DNA of 7,204 nt from Desulfatibacillaceae bacterium (GCA_030018745.1 JASEHB010000119.1:1-7204); one strand, 5' to 3'; positions 1-6,726 are shown, counted from the stretch's first letter. Numbers and translations: made by a program. Notes: a model not told the origin generated them from the sequence alone.

Positions 1-43
1 GGGTGAACCTTGCGCTTAAAGCGCAAGAACCACCCAACCTACC
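1..43. repeat. REP-like palindromic element, copy A
   Basis: The arms CTTGCGCT (9-16) and AGCGCAAG (20-27) form an 8-bp stem with a 3-nt loop. Outside a symmetric AAC/AAC internal loop, GGGTG (1-5) pairs with CACCC (31-35). The element ends in CCCAACCTACC (33-43), which recurs at 87-97. It begins at the window edge and may be cut off. Palindromes flanked by CCCAACCTAC-type sequence are a familiar REP-type intergenic repeat in many bacteria; assigning this copy to that class is inference. Confidence 0.55.
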
Positions 44-65
44 AAGCTGTCCGGTGCCTGTTTTT

Positions 66-97
66 GTTGGGCTACGCTAAAGATAGCCCAACCTACC
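66..97. repeat. REP-like palindromic element, copy B
   Basis: GTTGGGCTA (66-74) and TAGCCCAAC (84-92) form a perfect 9-bp stem around a 9-nt loop, followed by the tail that completes CCCAACCTACC (87-97), the same 11-mer as at 33-43. The GTTGGGCT...AGCCCAACCTAC layout matches the commonly seen REP/RAYT-type palindrome. Two direct copies about 54 bp apart suggest a small cluster. No transposase gene is in the window. Confidence 0.6.
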
Positions 98-108
98 CTT
101 TCCTGTTG

Positions 109-120
109 AACAATATTGTT
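109..120. promoter_or_regulatory. Perfect 12-bp palindrome, candidate MazE operator
   Basis: AACAATATTGTT is a perfect dyad located about 57 nt upstream of the antitoxin start. Its right end overlaps the best -35 candidate (119-124). MazE-type antitoxins usually repress their own operon by binding palindromes at the promoter, so this is a natural operator candidate. The sequence shows only the dyad and its position. Confidence 0.45.
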
Positions 121-147
121 GACTTGAAACCCCAAACAAAGTAATTA
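119..147 (+). promoter_or_regulatory. Possible promoter of the mazEF-like pair
   Basis: TTGACT (119-124) is a 5/6 match to the sigma-70 -35 box. A 17-nt spacer leads to TAATTA (142-147), a poor -10 box. The position, about 30 nt upstream of the antitoxin start, is right, but the -10 match is weak and the call is tentative. Confidence 0.35.
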
Positions 148-176
148 CATTGTGTCCACATAAAAGGAGGCGGCAC

Positions 177-431
177 ATGAGGGCACGGGTAATAAAAATT
201 GGTAATTCCCAGGGCTTGCGCATTCCAAAGCCTATTCTCGAACAAACGGGGATAAGTGAGGATGTTGAAATTGAAGTTGAGAAAAATCAGATCATTATCC
301 GCCCTGTTAAAAATGCGCGGGAGGGCTGGGACAAGGCATTTGAAATGATGCACAAAAAAGGCGATGACGCACCCCTTGAAGATGTTACTGGCATTTCAAA
401 TTCATGGGATGACAAAGAATGGCAGTGGTAG
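177..431 (+). CDS. mazE: MazE-like antitoxin, AbrB/SpoVT fold
   Basis: An 84-residue antitoxin of a type II toxin-antitoxin pair, expected to bind and neutralise the downstream ribonuclease and to repress the operon. Residues 2-45 carry the swapped-hairpin DNA-binding pattern of the MazE/AbrB family (RARVIKIGNSQGLRIPK, then a basic-acidic beta segment ending IIIRPV). The C-terminal half, rich in Asp, Glu and Trp (SWDDKEWQW), is the type of flexible tail that wraps the toxin. The ATG at 177 is chosen because AAAGGAGG (163-170) lies 6 nt upstream. An in-frame TTG at 150 would place that Shine-Dalgarno inside the coding region. The gene overlaps mazF by 13 nt, implying translational coupling. 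It is more A/T-rich than the glutamine genes, which fits a mobile accessory origin. The family call is strong; the specific symbol is by similarity of pattern. Confidence 0.88.
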   Translation: MRARVIKIGNSQGLRIPKPILEQTGISEDVEIEVEKNQIIIRPVKNAREGWDKAFEMMHKKGDDAPLEDVTGISNSWDDKEWQW

Positions 432-748
432 CTAAACGGTTTGACATTTATCTTGTAAATCTGGACCCCACTGTCGGGTCGGAAATTCAGAAAACCAGGC
501 CGTGTTTGGTCATCTCGCCAGATGAAATGAACAGGCATATCAAAACTGTCATAATCGCCCCCATGACAACCGCCAGCAAAGATTACCCAACAAGGGTTCC
601 GTGCAATTTCAAAAAGAAGGACGGCCATATTGTTCTGGATCAGATTCGAACCATAGACAAAGAGCGCCTGATACGAAAGATTGGCTCGATTGATTCCAAG
701 GTTCAGGCGGAAGTCGTTTCCGTGTTGCAGAGGATGTTCGCTTTTTAA
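419..748 (+). CDS. mazF: MazF/PemK-family endoribonuclease toxin
   Basis: A 109-residue toxin of the MazF/PemK/Kid family, whose members cleave mRNA (sometimes rRNA or tRNA) at short sequence motifs and stop growth when the antitoxin is degraded. Visible family marks are the N-terminal strand FDIYLVNLDPTVGSEIQKTRP (residues 8-28) with the catalytic-type Arg27, the IIAPMTT strand with Thr50, and the C-terminal LDQIRTIDKERL block (residues 73-84) with Asp74 and Arg77. The length is normal and the gene looks intact. The start at 419 lies inside the last codons of mazE, in another frame, with little Shine-Dalgarno signal of its own, so translation probably depends on mazE. The RNA target sequence cannot be read from the protein. 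The gene converges on glnA with a shared terminator in between. Confidence 0.9.
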   Translation: MAVVAKRFDIYLVNLDPTVGSEIQKTRPCLVISPDEMNRHIKTVIIAPMTTASKDYPTRVPCNFKKKDGHIVLDQIRTIDKERLIRKIGSIDSKVQAEVVSVLQRMFAF

Positions 749-760
749 GCGTTGCCCGTC

Positions 761-817
761 AAAAAAGTCGGGCCGGCTCCCGCTGTGTGTTGCGGAAAAC
801 CGGCCCGTTTTTGTTTT
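761..817. terminator. Bidirectional intrinsic terminator between mazF and glnA
   Basis: CGGGCCGG (769-776) pairs perfectly with CCGGCCCG (800-807), and an inner CCGC (780-783)/GCGG (792-795) stem stacks inside the loop. On the plus strand the stem is followed by TTTTTGTTTT (808-817). On the minus strand it is followed by AC and then six T (complement of 761-766). It lies 20 nt after the mazF stop and about 115 nt past the glnA stop, so it can serve both genes. Confidence 0.8.
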
Positions 818-836
818 AAGGAATGCCGTTTTTTTT

Positions 837-911
837 GGCCGGAACTTTCAGGCCCCGTTCTCAAGGCCCGTCAAGGCGTCTTTCTCAAATCCCGGCCTTT
901 CATTTCCGGCC
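837..911. repeat. Long-looped inverted repeat downstream of glnA
   Basis: GGCCGGAA (837-844) is the exact reverse complement of TTCCGGCC (904-911), with 59 nt between. The interior is rich in GGCC/GGCCC motifs that could form alternative stems. A run of eight T (829-836) sits on the wrong side for a standard plus-strand terminator, and it reads as A on the minus strand. The element may fold in the 3' untranslated RNA of glnA. No function is evident. Confidence 0.4.
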
Positions 912-922
912 ATCAACCCCTG

Positions 923-2335
923 TTAAATATCATAATACAGGAAAAACTCGTAAGGATGGGGGCGCAGGCGCACCGGGTCCACCTCGTGCTTGCGCTTGTA
1001 GGCAAGCCACATTTCAATGGCATCCTGGGTGAAAACATCGCCCTTGAGCAAAAAGTCATGATCCTTTTCCAGGGCGTCCAGGGCTTCGTTGAGGGAGCCG
1101 GGCGCGGACGGAATGTCCTTCAACTCCTCCGGACTCATGGCGTAGATGTCCTTGTCCAGCGGGTCGCCCGGATGCAGCTTGTTCTGGATGCCGTCAATAA
1201 CTGCCATGAGCATTGCCGAAAATGCCAGGTAGCCGTTGCAGGATGGGTCGGGCGTCCGAAACTCTATGCGCTTTGCCTTGGGCGAGGCCGAGTACATGGG
1301 AATACGCAGGGCCGCGCTGCGGTTTCTTGAGCTGTAGGCAAGGTTGACCGGAGCTTCAAAGCCCGGCACAAGGCGCTTGTAGCTGTTGGTGGTGGGGTTT
1401 GTGAATGCGCACAATGCCCCGCAGTGCTTTAAAATGCCGCCCATTGCATAAAGGGCCATTTCCGAGACGCCTGCATACTTGTCGCCAGCAAACAGGGGCT
1501 TGCCGTCCTTCCAGATGCTGATGTGGGAGTGCATACCGGAGCCGTTGTCCTCAAAAAGAGGTTTGGGCATGAAGGTAACGGTCTTGTTGTGGCGGTAGGC
1601 TACATTTTTAAGCACATACTTGAACCACATGAGCTGATCGCCCATCTGAACCAGGGGGGCAAAGCGCATGTCAATTTCGCTCTGACCTGCTGTTGCCACC
1701 TCGTGGTGCTGGGCCTCAACTGCTATGCCAAGGCTTTCCAGGGTCAGCATCATCTCCGTGCGGATGTCCTGAAGCTTGTCCATGGGCGGAACAGGAAAAT
1801 AGGCCTGCTTGTGACGGGGCTTGTAAGCCAGGTTGGGGCCTTCGTCCCTGCCCGAATTCCAGATGCCTTCCTCTGAATCCAGCTCGTAGAAGGCGCCGTT
1901 GCTCTTGGAGTCAAAGCGCACATCATCAAAGATGAAGAACTCGGCTTCCGGCCCGAAATAGGCGGTGTCGCCGATGCCCGTGCTTGTGAGATAGGCCTGG
2001 GCCTTTTTGGCGATGTTGCGCGGGTCGCGGCTGTAGTTCTCACGGGTTACAGGGTCCTGAATGTCGCCGATGAGCACCAGGGTCGGCTCTTTGAAGAAGG
2101 GGTCTATCTTGGCTGTGGAAGCATCCGGCACCACAAGCATATCGCTGGCATTGATGGGCTGCCAGCCACGGATGGACGAACCGTCAAAGCCAAAACCATC
2201 CTCGAATGAGTCTTCGCTAAGCTGGCAGATGGGAACCGTGAAATGCTGCCACAGCCCCGGATAGTCCAGAAAGCGGATATCCACGGCCTTTACGCCCTTT
2301 TCCTTTGCAAACTCCAGAACTTTTTTTGCATCCAT
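923..2335 (-). CDS. glnA: Glutamine synthetase, type I (GS-I beta)
   Basis: Catalyses ATP-dependent condensation of glutamate and ammonium to glutamine, as a cytoplasmic dodecamer. The 470 residues match the usual GS-I length. Visible marks are Asp51 in FDGSS, metal ligands Glu130 and Glu132 in GPEAEFF, Glu212, Glu220, His269 in the GMHSH segment, the NPTTNSYKRLVPG loop (residues 313-325) with Arg321 and flap Glu327, Arg339 and Arg344, and Glu358/Arg360 in IEFR. The DKDIYAMSPEE segment keeps Tyr398, equivalent to the adenylylated tyrosine of enteric GS, so this is the beta subtype controlled by GlnE; glnE is not in the window. The ATG at 2335 has AAGGAG (complement of 2343-2348) 7 nt upstream. 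It is the last gene of the glnD-amtB-glnB-glnA run, 102 nt after glnB, with a hairpin in that gap. A weak sigma-70-like pair, CTGACA/GCTTAT (2441-2413, spacer 17), could give extra expression. Confidence 0.98.
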   Translation of the reverse strand: MDAKKVLEFAKEKGVKAVDIRFLDYPGLWQHFTVPICQLSEDSFEDGFGFDGSSIRGWQPINASDMLVVPDASTAKIDPFFKEPTLVLIGDIQDPVTRENYSRDPRNIAKKAQAYLTSTGIGDTAYFGPEAEFFIFDDVRFDSKSNGAFYELDSEEGIWNSGRDEGPNLAYKPRHKQAYFPVPPMDKLQDIRTEMMLTLESLGIAVEAQHHEVATAGQSEIDMRFAPLVQMGDQLMWFKYVLKNVAYRHNKTVTFMPKPLFEDNGSGMHSHISIWKDGKPLFAGDKYAGVSEMALYAMGGILKHCGALCAFTNPTTNSYKRLVPGFEAPVNLAYSSRNRSAALRIPMYSASPKAKRIEFRTPDPSCNGYLAFSAMLMAVIDGIQNKLHPGDPLDKDIYAMSPEELKDIPSAPGSLNEALDALEKDHDFLLKGDVFTQDAIEMWLAYKRKHEVDPVRLRPHPYEFFLYYDI

Positions 2336-2352
2336 ACCTTTTCTCCTTGTTT

Positions 2353-2378
2353 GGGCGCACCCCTTTTGGAGTGCGCCC
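2353..2378 (-). promoter_or_regulatory. Hairpin in the glnA leader, next to its RBS
   Basis: GGGCGCAC (2353-2360) pairs perfectly with GTGCGCCC (2371-2378). One mismatch and two further C-G pairs extend the stem inward to a TTTT loop. On the coding (minus) strand the stem ends 4 nt before the glnA Shine-Dalgarno at 2348-2343 and is followed by AAACAAGG, so it is not a minus-strand terminator. It may protect the processed glnB or glnA RNA ends or affect ribosome access. Read on the plus strand it is followed by TTTTAT, so it could also stop antisense transcription. Confidence 0.6.
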
Positions 2379-2437
2379 TTTTATGGGTTTGTGCAACAAA
2401 TTGCCTATCCAAATAAGCTGTTAATACCGTTTTTTTG

Positions 2438-2776
2438 TCAGATGGCGTCTGTGCCCCGCTCGCCGGTCCTCACGCGGATGACCTGCTCAACAGGGGTTAC
2501 AAATATCTTGCCGTCCCCTATTCTGCCGGTGTTGGCCGCCTTGACAATGATATCCACCACGGCATCCACCTGGGAGTCATCAAGGATGATTTCCAGCTTC
2601 ACCTTGGGCACAAAGTCCACCACATATTCTGCGCCCCGGTAAATTTCCTTGTGGCCCTTCTGGCGGCCATAGCCTTTCACTTCGGAGATGGTCATTCCTG
2701 TAACGCCCATCTCGTTTAGGGCCTGCTTCACATCGTCTAACTTGAACGGCTTGATGATGGCTTCAACCTTTTTCAT
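2438..2776 (-). CDS. glnB: PII nitrogen regulatory protein (GlnB/GlnK)
   Basis: A 112-residue trimeric signal protein that binds ATP, ADP and 2-oxoglutarate and reports nitrogen status to partners such as AmtB, the GS adenylyltransferase and, in many proteobacteria, NtrB. The protein is full length. The T-loop (about residues 37-55, GRQKGHKEIYRGAEYVVDF) carries Arg47, the residue that plugs the AmtB pore, and Tyr51, the uridylylation site of GlnD. The GDGKIFV segment with Lys90, and Arg101 and Arg103 in the VIRVRTGE segment, form the nucleotide site. The N terminus MKKVEAIIKPFKLDDV resembles GlnB slightly more than GlnK, but next to amtB the GlnK role is likely, so the symbol is a choice between the two. 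The ATG at 2776 follows AGGAGG (complement of 2783-2788) by 6 nt. It is 58 nt after amtB. Confidence 0.97.
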   Translation of the reverse strand: MKKVEAIIKPFKLDDVKQALNEMGVTGMTISEVKGYGRQKGHKEIYRGAEYVVDFVPKVKLEIILDDSQVDAVVDIIVKAANTGRIGDGKIFVTPVEQVIRVRTGERGTDAI

Positions 2777-2834
2777 TACCAGCCTCCTGTTCTTTGCCTT
2801 TTGGGGTGTCCGGCCCCGGATTTACAGGCCCCTT

Positions 2835-4043
2835 TTACCAGGTGTAACCAACCTCGCTGTGCTCGGAGAGGTCAAGCCCCTGATTCTCCTCTTCAGGAGT
2901 AGCCCTTAAGCCCACTGTAAGATCAATGACCTTGAGTATTGCGGCCGTAACTCCAAAGGAGAAAACTATGGTCACAACCGCGCCAAGGGCCTGCACACCG
3001 AACTGACCGGGGTTGCCGTAGAAAAGGCCGTCCACCCCGCCTATGGCTGCCGTTGCAAAAAGCCCGGTGGCCAGTGCGCCCCAAAGTCCGCCTATTCCGT
3101 GAATTCCCACAACATCCAGGGCATCGTCATATCCCAGCCTGTTCTTGGCAACAACTGCAAAGTAGCAGATTATTCCTGCGCCTATGCCTATAACAAGTGC
3201 GCCCATCGGCCCCACAAAGCCTGCCGCAGGGGTGATGCCCACAAGGCCGGCCACTGCGCCCGATGCCGCACCCAGAGTGGTGGGCTTGCCCTGATAAAAC
3301 CATTCACCGATTATCCAGGCCACTGCGCCTGCGCCTGCTGCAATCTGGGTCACAAAAAGGGCCATTGCCGCTGTTTCATTTGCTGCAAGTGCGCTGCCTG
3401 CGTTGAAGCCAAACCAGCCAAACCACAGTATGCCTGCTCCAAGAACCGTCATGGGCACATTGTGCGGAGCAATGGCGTTGGTGCCGTAACCAAGGCGCTT
3501 GCCCAGAAAGAGGGCGCAGGCCAAAGCCGCCACGCCGCTGTTTATGTGAATGACCGTGCCGCCTGCAAAGTCCAGCGCTCCCATTTCGCCAAGCCAGCCG
3601 CCGCCCCATACCCAATGGCAGACCGGAAAGTAAACCAGTGTTGTCCAGGCTATGGTGAAAATCAGATAAGCCTTGAACTTCATGCGCTCTGCAAAGGCTC
3701 CGGTGATGAGCGCAGGGGTGATTATGGCAAACATGAGCTGAAAGGCTGCAAAGAGAATATGCGGAATGGTATCCGAATAAGGCCCTGCTTCCAAGCCCAC
3801 GCCTTTGAGTCCCAGGTAATTGAGGCCCCCTACAAAACCGCCCACATCCGTGCCAAAGGCCAGGGAATAGCCGTAAAGCACCCAGAGAATTGAAATTATG
3901 CCAAGGCTTATGAAGCTGTGCATGATTGTGGCCAGTACATTCTTTTTCCGCACCAGGCCTCCGTAAAAGAGCGCCAGCCCGGGGGTCATGAACATGACCA
4001 GGGCCGTTGCCGCCAGCATCCAGGCTATGTCTCCGCTGTTCAT
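2835..4043 (-). CDS. amtB: Ammonium transporter of the Amt/MEP/Rh family
   Basis: An inner-membrane ammonium channel, trimeric in the family, expected to import ammonium when it is scarce. I place the start at the ATG at 4043 (402 residues) because AAGGATGGAG (complement of 4050-4059) ends 6 nt before it. The in-frame ATG at 4055 has AAGG directly against it with no spacing. About eleven hydrophobic segments are seen. The first begins near residue 6, so unlike E. coli AmtB there is no cleavable signal peptide. Family marks are the YGGL/RKKN motif (residues 27-35), Phe101 and Phe105 at the periplasmic gate, Trp146, Asp158 in LDFAGGTVIHIN, the pore twin histidines His166 and His315 (GIHGIGG), and WFGWFGFNAGS (207-217). 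The C-terminal tail (EENQGLDLSEH...Y) matches the conserved PII-responsive tail. It is followed by glnB, the likely partner. In many proteobacteria the order is glnK-amtB; here amtB comes first. Confidence 0.97.
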   Translation of the reverse strand: MNSGDIAWMLAATALVMFMTPGLALFYGGLVRKKNVLATIMHSFISLGIISILWVLYGYSLAFGTDVGGFVGGLNYLGLKGVGLEAGPYSDTIPHILFAAFQLMFAIITPALITGAFAERMKFKAYLIFTIAWTTLVYFPVCHWVWGGGWLGEMGALDFAGGTVIHINSGVAALACALFLGKRLGYGTNAIAPHNVPMTVLGAGILWFGWFGFNAGSALAANETAAMALFVTQIAAGAGAVAWIIGEWFYQGKPTTLGAASGAVAGLVGITPAAGFVGPMGALVIGIGAGIICYFAVVAKNRLGYDDALDVVGIHGIGGLWGALATGLFATAAIGGVDGLFYGNPGQFGVQALGAVVTIVFSFGVTAAILKVIDLTVGLRATPEEENQGLDLSEHSEVGYTW

Positions 4044-4101
4044 TTTAATCTCCATCCTTGTTTTGGTTTAAGGTTTGTTGTTTGTTTTCGCCGCCCTGCC
4101 G

Positions 4102-6726
4102 TTAGCCCGGGCATGTACCGGCAAGCACGGCTTCCAGTTTTTTCATGATGGCCGCAACCTCGTCAGGCGCGTCCACCTTCTGGCCGTCAAAATCGCGCAC
4201 ATAGAACACATCCACAATCTGGTCTGCGTTCGTGGCGATCTGCGCCACCCATATATCCAGGCGGCACCCAAACAGCGCATGGGTTATCTGGTACAAAAGG
4301 CCCATGCGGTCATACGCAAAAACTTCCACTATGGTAAAAAAGCTTGAAGTCTCGTTATCCACCCGCACCCACTCGCTTTTCATGGCTGTGCGGACCTTCT
4401 TTGCCTTGCTTGATGCCAGTTTGTTTTCAAGAGCCTTTTCAAGGCAAAGCGTTTCGGAAAGGGCCTCCTGAAGATCTTTTTCCACCCTCTGCCAGATCTC
4501 ATCCTCAAAGATGGGGTCCAGGGGCCGACTCACGGAAAAAATGTCCAGAGCCGTGGCATTGCGCCAGGTGAAAATTCTGGCATTGTGAACATTTAGGTTG
4601 TGCAGGGTAAAAACACCCGCGATTTTGGAAAAAAGGCCCGGCCTGTCCTTGGCGCACACGGTCACGGTTCTCAAATCCGGGTTGCTGCTGCCAGCAACAT
4701 CCAAAACCGCGTCTTTATCGCCCAGCCGGTGGTAAAGCGCTGCGTGGGCCACCATGTCTGGAGCCTCAACACCATTGAGATATCTGGGGCTCATCACGGG
4801 GAAGAGCACCCGAAGAAGAACCCGGTCCGCCTCACTTTCTGCAATTTTAAGGGCCTCCTCCTTTTTGCGCTCCACTGTGGCAAGCGTCCGCCTGGAGGCC
4901 AGGTCGCCCTTTTCCATCACCTGGCTAACCTTGAAAAAAAGCTCCCGCAGCAAAAGGGCTGTCCAGTTGTTCCAGGCCTTGCGGCCAGTGGCCTTGGAGT
5001 CTGCCACCGTGAGCAGGTAAAGCATTTTGAGCCGGTTTACCGTACCCACCTTACGGGCGCATGAAAGGGAAGTCTCCTCGTCATTCAAATCCCGCCGGGT
5101 GGCTGTCTTGATAAGGAGCAGGTGGTTTTCCACCAGAAATTCCACAAGCTCCACATTGGCAGGGGAATAGCCCATGCGCGCCAGCGCCTTGGCTGCCATG
5201 CCAGCACCTGCAAGCGCGTGGTCTGGCTCCATCAGGCTCTTGCCCACATCGTGGAGAAGCCCGGCCAGAAGAAGCACCTTTTTGGGGGAAACCTCTGCCC
5301 AAAGCGCAGCTTCCAGGCTGTCGCCGCCGGTCTGGGCCGAAAACTCCTTCAGGTGCCGTACGGTTTCCAAAGAATGACTGTCCACAGGGTACACATGGTA
5401 CTGTGTGTACTGAATTCGGTGGACAATGCCCCCGATTTCGGGAATCAGAGCTGCCAGAAACCCAGTGTTAAGCATCTGCTCCAGCACATTGGCGCTGCCA
5501 TCCGCGCTTTTTAGGACAAACTCAAAGGCGCTTATCACCTTCTCGTCACGGCGAAAATCGTCATCCACAAGGTGGGCGAACTCGCGCACAAGGCGTCTTG
5601 CTTCAACGGAAAGAGGAACGCCGCTCTTTGCGCTGTGCCAGAAAAGGCGCATAAGAATTGTGGGATCCTCAACAATATAGCGCGGCGAGCTTATGCAAAC
5701 CGCATCACGCGAAAGCTCTATGCCCGGCTCCAATGTACGGCCCGTTAATGGGCGGCCCTTTGCCTTTCCCTTTTCCGAAAGGGACAAAAACAAGGTCGAA
5801 TGCAAAAGCTTCACGGCCTGCATGTGGCTCTGCAACTCGCCTAAAAACCTCTCGACTCCCTTAAGGCTTCCGGAGCTTTCCATGTCCAAAGCTTTGGCAA
5901 TTGTCCTCTGGTGCTCGAAATAAAGCTGATCATTCCTGCGGCCTGCCAGGTGATGAAGGTGATTTCTCACCTTTGCGATAAAGGCAACAGCCCGGCCAAG
6001 GTCAGAATATTCATTGTGGGTGAGATGCCCCATATACTCCAAATCCCTTGGCTCATGCAGGCTCCAGAGCACCTTGCCCATCCAAAGCATTACATTGTAG
6101 TCGCGCAGCCCTCCCTGGCCGTCCTTTATGTTTGGCTCCAGCAGGCTTGTGGCATCTCCAAAGCGCTCGTGGCGACCCTGGCTCGTCTCTTTTAGCCATG
6201 CCAGATATTTTGCGCCCTGGCGGCCAATAACCTTGTTGGTAAATTCCTCGCGCAGATTTGTGTAAAGAAGGGATGCCCCGCACACAAAGCGCGCGTCCAA
6301 CAGGCTTGTCAGAACCTCAAAATCCTGTGCCCCAAGGCGTATGCACTCTTTAATGGTACGGGTGGCATAGCCCACATCAAGGCCTGCATCCCATAAGGGG
6401 TAAACAATTTCCTGCACAAGGCTCAAAGCCTGATCAGGTATCTTTTTTTCAAAAAGGAGCAGAAGATCCACATCCGAATGCACGCAATGCTCCCTGCGGC
6501 CATAACCTCCAAGGGCAACAACTGCATAAGGGTTTTTGTCCAGCCTCATGCTTGGCCCCACCTTGGAAAGGGCAAAGGAGTCCCGGAAATACTCGTCAAG
6601 GGCCTGGGTGTAGGCAGTAAGAAAGCCTGTCCCAGTTTCCTTGAGCGCGGCCTCCACAATCTCGAAGCGCCTTTTTTTAAGGGTTTCGATAGGGCTGGCC
6701 AAATTTATTTCCGGCATATTGTGCAT
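4102..6726 (-). CDS. glnD: PII uridylyltransferase / uridylyl-removing enzyme
   Basis: The primary glutamine sensor of proteobacterial nitrogen control. It attaches UMP to Tyr51 of PII when glutamine is low and removes it when glutamine is high. The 874 residues are close to the usual 850-950. In order: the nucleotidyltransferase domain (about 65-200) with GGYGRRE (73-79) and the catalytic Asp85/Asp87 pair in SDVDLLLL, and the conserved EPNIKDGQGGLRD block (197-209); a helical linker; the HD hydrolase domain (about 445-580) with His451, the HD pair 492-493, His503, His535 and Asp576; then two ACT domains (about 687-760 and 797-866), each with the DRPGL/DRMGL motif that binds glutamine. All key residues are present. 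The ATG at 6726 has GAGGAAAGGG ending 7 nt upstream; the next ATG at 6717 is spaced worse. First gene of the operon, 58 nt before amtB, and preceded by a sigma-54 promoter. Confidence 0.97.
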   Translation of the reverse strand: MHNMPEINLASPIETLKKRRFEIVEAALKETGTGFLTAYTQALDEYFRDSFALSKVGPSMRLDKNPYAVVALGGYGRREHCVHSDVDLLLLFEKKIPDQALSLVQEIVYPLWDAGLDVGYATRTIKECIRLGAQDFEVLTSLLDARFVCGASLLYTNLREEFTNKVIGRQGAKYLAWLKETSQGRHERFGDATSLLEPNIKDGQGGLRDYNVMLWMGKVLWSLHEPRDLEYMGHLTHNEYSDLGRAVAFIAKVRNHLHHLAGRRNDQLYFEHQRTIAKALDMESSGSLKGVERFLGELQSHMQAVKLLHSTLFLSLSEKGKAKGRPLTGRTLEPGIELSRDAVCISSPRYIVEDPTILMRLFWHSAKSGVPLSVEARRLVREFAHLVDDDFRRDEKVISAFEFVLKSADGSANVLEQMLNTGFLAALIPEIGGIVHRIQYTQYHVYPVDSHSLETVRHLKEFSAQTGGDSLEAALWAEVSPKKVLLLAGLLHDVGKSLMEPDHALAGAGMAAKALARMGYSPANVELVEFLVENHLLLIKTATRRDLNDEETSLSCARKVGTVNRLKMLYLLTVADSKATGRKAWNNWTALLLRELFFKVSQVMEKGDLASRRTLATVERKKEEALKIAESEADRVLLRVLFPVMSPRYLNGVEAPDMVAHAALYHRLGDKDAVLDVAGSSNPDLRTVTVCAKDRPGLFSKIAGVFTLHNLNVHNARIFTWRNATALDIFSVSRPLDPIFEDEIWQRVEKDLQEALSETLCLEKALENKLASSKAKKVRTAMKSEWVRVDNETSSFFTIVEVFAYDRMGLLYQITHALFGCRLDIWVAQIATNADQIVDVFYVRDFDGQKVDAPDEVAAIMKKLEAVLAGTCPG

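Noticed and set aside
150..176. Upstream TTG start for the antitoxin, adding nine residues
   Set aside because: It would put the strong AAAGGAGG inside the gene. The ATG at 177 has that site at ideal spacing and gives the normal MazE N terminus.
752..1330. A 192-codon open frame on the plus strand
   Set aside because: It runs through the terminator and then antisense to glnA. The composition is that of a shadow frame.
2383..2405. Sigma-54-like GG...GC pair upstream of glnA on the minus strand (AGGCAATTTGTTGCA)
   Set aside because: Only 9 nt separate GG and GC, and sigma-54 promoters require 10 with little tolerance. The -24 half is also poor.
2777..2834. Terminator between amtB and glnB
   Set aside because: GGGG/CCCC pairings of only about four bases are possible and no T-tract follows on the minus strand, so read-through is expected.
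3099..3893. A 264-codon open frame on the plus strand
   Set aside because: It lies wholly opposite amtB, is rich in Cys, His and Lys in a way typical of antisense frames, and has no family motif.
4121..4136. Sigma-54-like TGGAAGCCGTGCTTGC at the end of glnD, upstream of amtB
   Set aside because: The GG to GC spacing is 11, one too long, CAC after GG is missing, and the bases are explained by the glnD codons.
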